Part shown: piece after piece, positions 63,674-64,000 of the stretch
Numbering within the stretch: the stretch's first letter is position 1
Layout: every line of letters begins with the position of its first letter
Source: Halorhabdus rudnickae
GTDB lineage: Archaea; Halobacteriota; Halobacteria; Halobacteriales; Haloarculaceae
DNA length: 64,000 bases
NCBI RefSeq assembly: GCF_900880625.1
Contig: NZ_CAAHFB010000006.1
Span: forward strand, 310,001-374,000
Reading direction: 5' to 3'
Notes under the pieces: model-generated
Told to the model about the DNA's origin: nothing
Seen by the model: only the letters and a program-made list of their open reading frames with translations
Databases searched by the model: none
Made by a program: the position numbers and the translations under genes

Positions 63674-64000
63674 TCAGGCGTGTAGAACCTCGGCCAGGTC
63701 GCCGTTCTCTTCGTGTTCCTGTAAAATGTCGCTCCCGCCGACGAACTCCTCGTCGACGTAGGTCTGTGGAATCGTCTCCCAGCCGCTTTGCTCCGCCAGG
63801 GCGTCGCGATAGGCGGGCAACGCATCGAGGACGTTTACCGTCACAAAGTCGTCGCGATGGTCACGTATCAACCCGACCGCACGTTGGGAGAACCCACACT
63901 GCGGACGGTGTGGCGTGCCCTTCATGAACAGCACGACCTCGTTCTCGGCGATGGCTCGATCGACCCGGTCGGCGACGGATGCGGACCCGGATGTGGCGTC
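63674..64000 (-). CDS. Monothiol CGFS glutaredoxin, 5' end outside window
   Basis: At least 108 residues of a Grx4/GrxD-type glutaredoxin that binds and transfers iron-sulfur clusters. The frame runs to the window edge (ADRVDRAIAENEVVLFMKGTP), so the start lies beyond 64000. The motif PQCGFSQRAVGL has a CGFS site, with later IPQTYVDEEFVGGSDIL. Convergent with the DUF6293 gene. Confidence 0.93.
   Translation of the reverse strand, partial: DATSGSASVADRVDRAIAENEVVLFMKGTPHRPQCGFSQRAVGLIRDHRDDFVTVNVLDALPAYRDALAEQSGWETIPQTYVDEEFVGGSDILQEHEENGDLAEVLHA

Noticed and set aside
1-64000. tRNA, rRNA and CRISPR array
   Set aside because: I read both strands for T-loop and anticodon-arm patterns, rRNA blocks and regularly spaced repeats; the only regular repeat (35023) has no spacers.

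Overview
The window is chromosomal DNA from a halophilic archaeon (class Halobacteria). The reasons are high GC, very acidic deduced proteins, haloarchaeal gene forms (Cdc48 with an Hsp20-like partner, archaeal DnaG, archaeal SRP54, Trm1, RbkR, TrmB and DtxR regulators), twin-arginine signal peptides, lipobox proteins with Thr/Pro/Ser stalks, and AT-rich TATA elements about 25 bases ahead of apparently leaderless starts. Relatedness to Halorhabdus/Haloarculaceae is possible, but the sequence alone does not settle the genus. I saw no rRNA, tRNA or CRISPR array.

Layout. 0-15.8 kb is mainly core metabolism and small regulators: glutamine synthetase (5' cut by the window), BrkB and PAP2 membrane proteins, Trm1, a Tat-exported endonuclease/exonuclease/phosphatase-fold protein, a SWIM protein, a receiver-GAF-PAS protein, threonine dehydratase, aldo/keto reductase, citrate synthase, a duplicated PhoU/TrkA-C protein and an AstE-like hydrolase. 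15.8-19 kb holds a two-gene sensory operon: a Tat lipoprotein of the branched-chain amino-acid binding family and a BasT/CosT-like transducer that lacks the conserved signalling tip. 19-27 kb: DoxX, a threonine-synthase-like enzyme, SRP54, an AGE epimerase, an MrfA/Hrq1-like helicase and a tiny Cys-rich protein.

27-34 kb begins with a bacterial-looking riboflavin operon (ribE, fused ribBA, ribH), preceded by a TATA-proximal palindrome and a leader hairpin. An Nmad3-like gene follows, then a DtxR regulator translationally coupled to a GDT1-family transporter, then a second DtxR-like protein. The riboflavin regulator/kinase rbkR lies at 36.5 kb, so a likely regulator and its target are in the same window. 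36-40 kb contains AT-rich intervals around rbkR and aroC, and three exact 38-bp tandem repeats lie between convergent DUF502 and ilvE. 40-51.7 kb: BCCT transporter, multi-PAS kinase, altered uracil-DNA-glycosylase-like protein, CBS protein, DUF2064 protein, the Hsp20-like/cdc48 operon, panB and a TrmB regulator.

51.8-56 kb is the clearest accessory region: a low-GC beta-propeller lipoprotein, a Tat protein split by a +1 frameshift, a decayed magnesium-chelatase-type VWA gene and a TnpB relic with downstream hairpins. 56-64 kb returns to core genes: HAD phosphatase, a cis-prenyltransferase-like protein without its catalytic motif divergent from DUF92, GNAT, DnaG, a DUF3311/sodium-solute-symporter pair with a perfect operator-like palindrome at its start, a DUF6293 regulator and a CGFS glutaredoxin cut by the window end.
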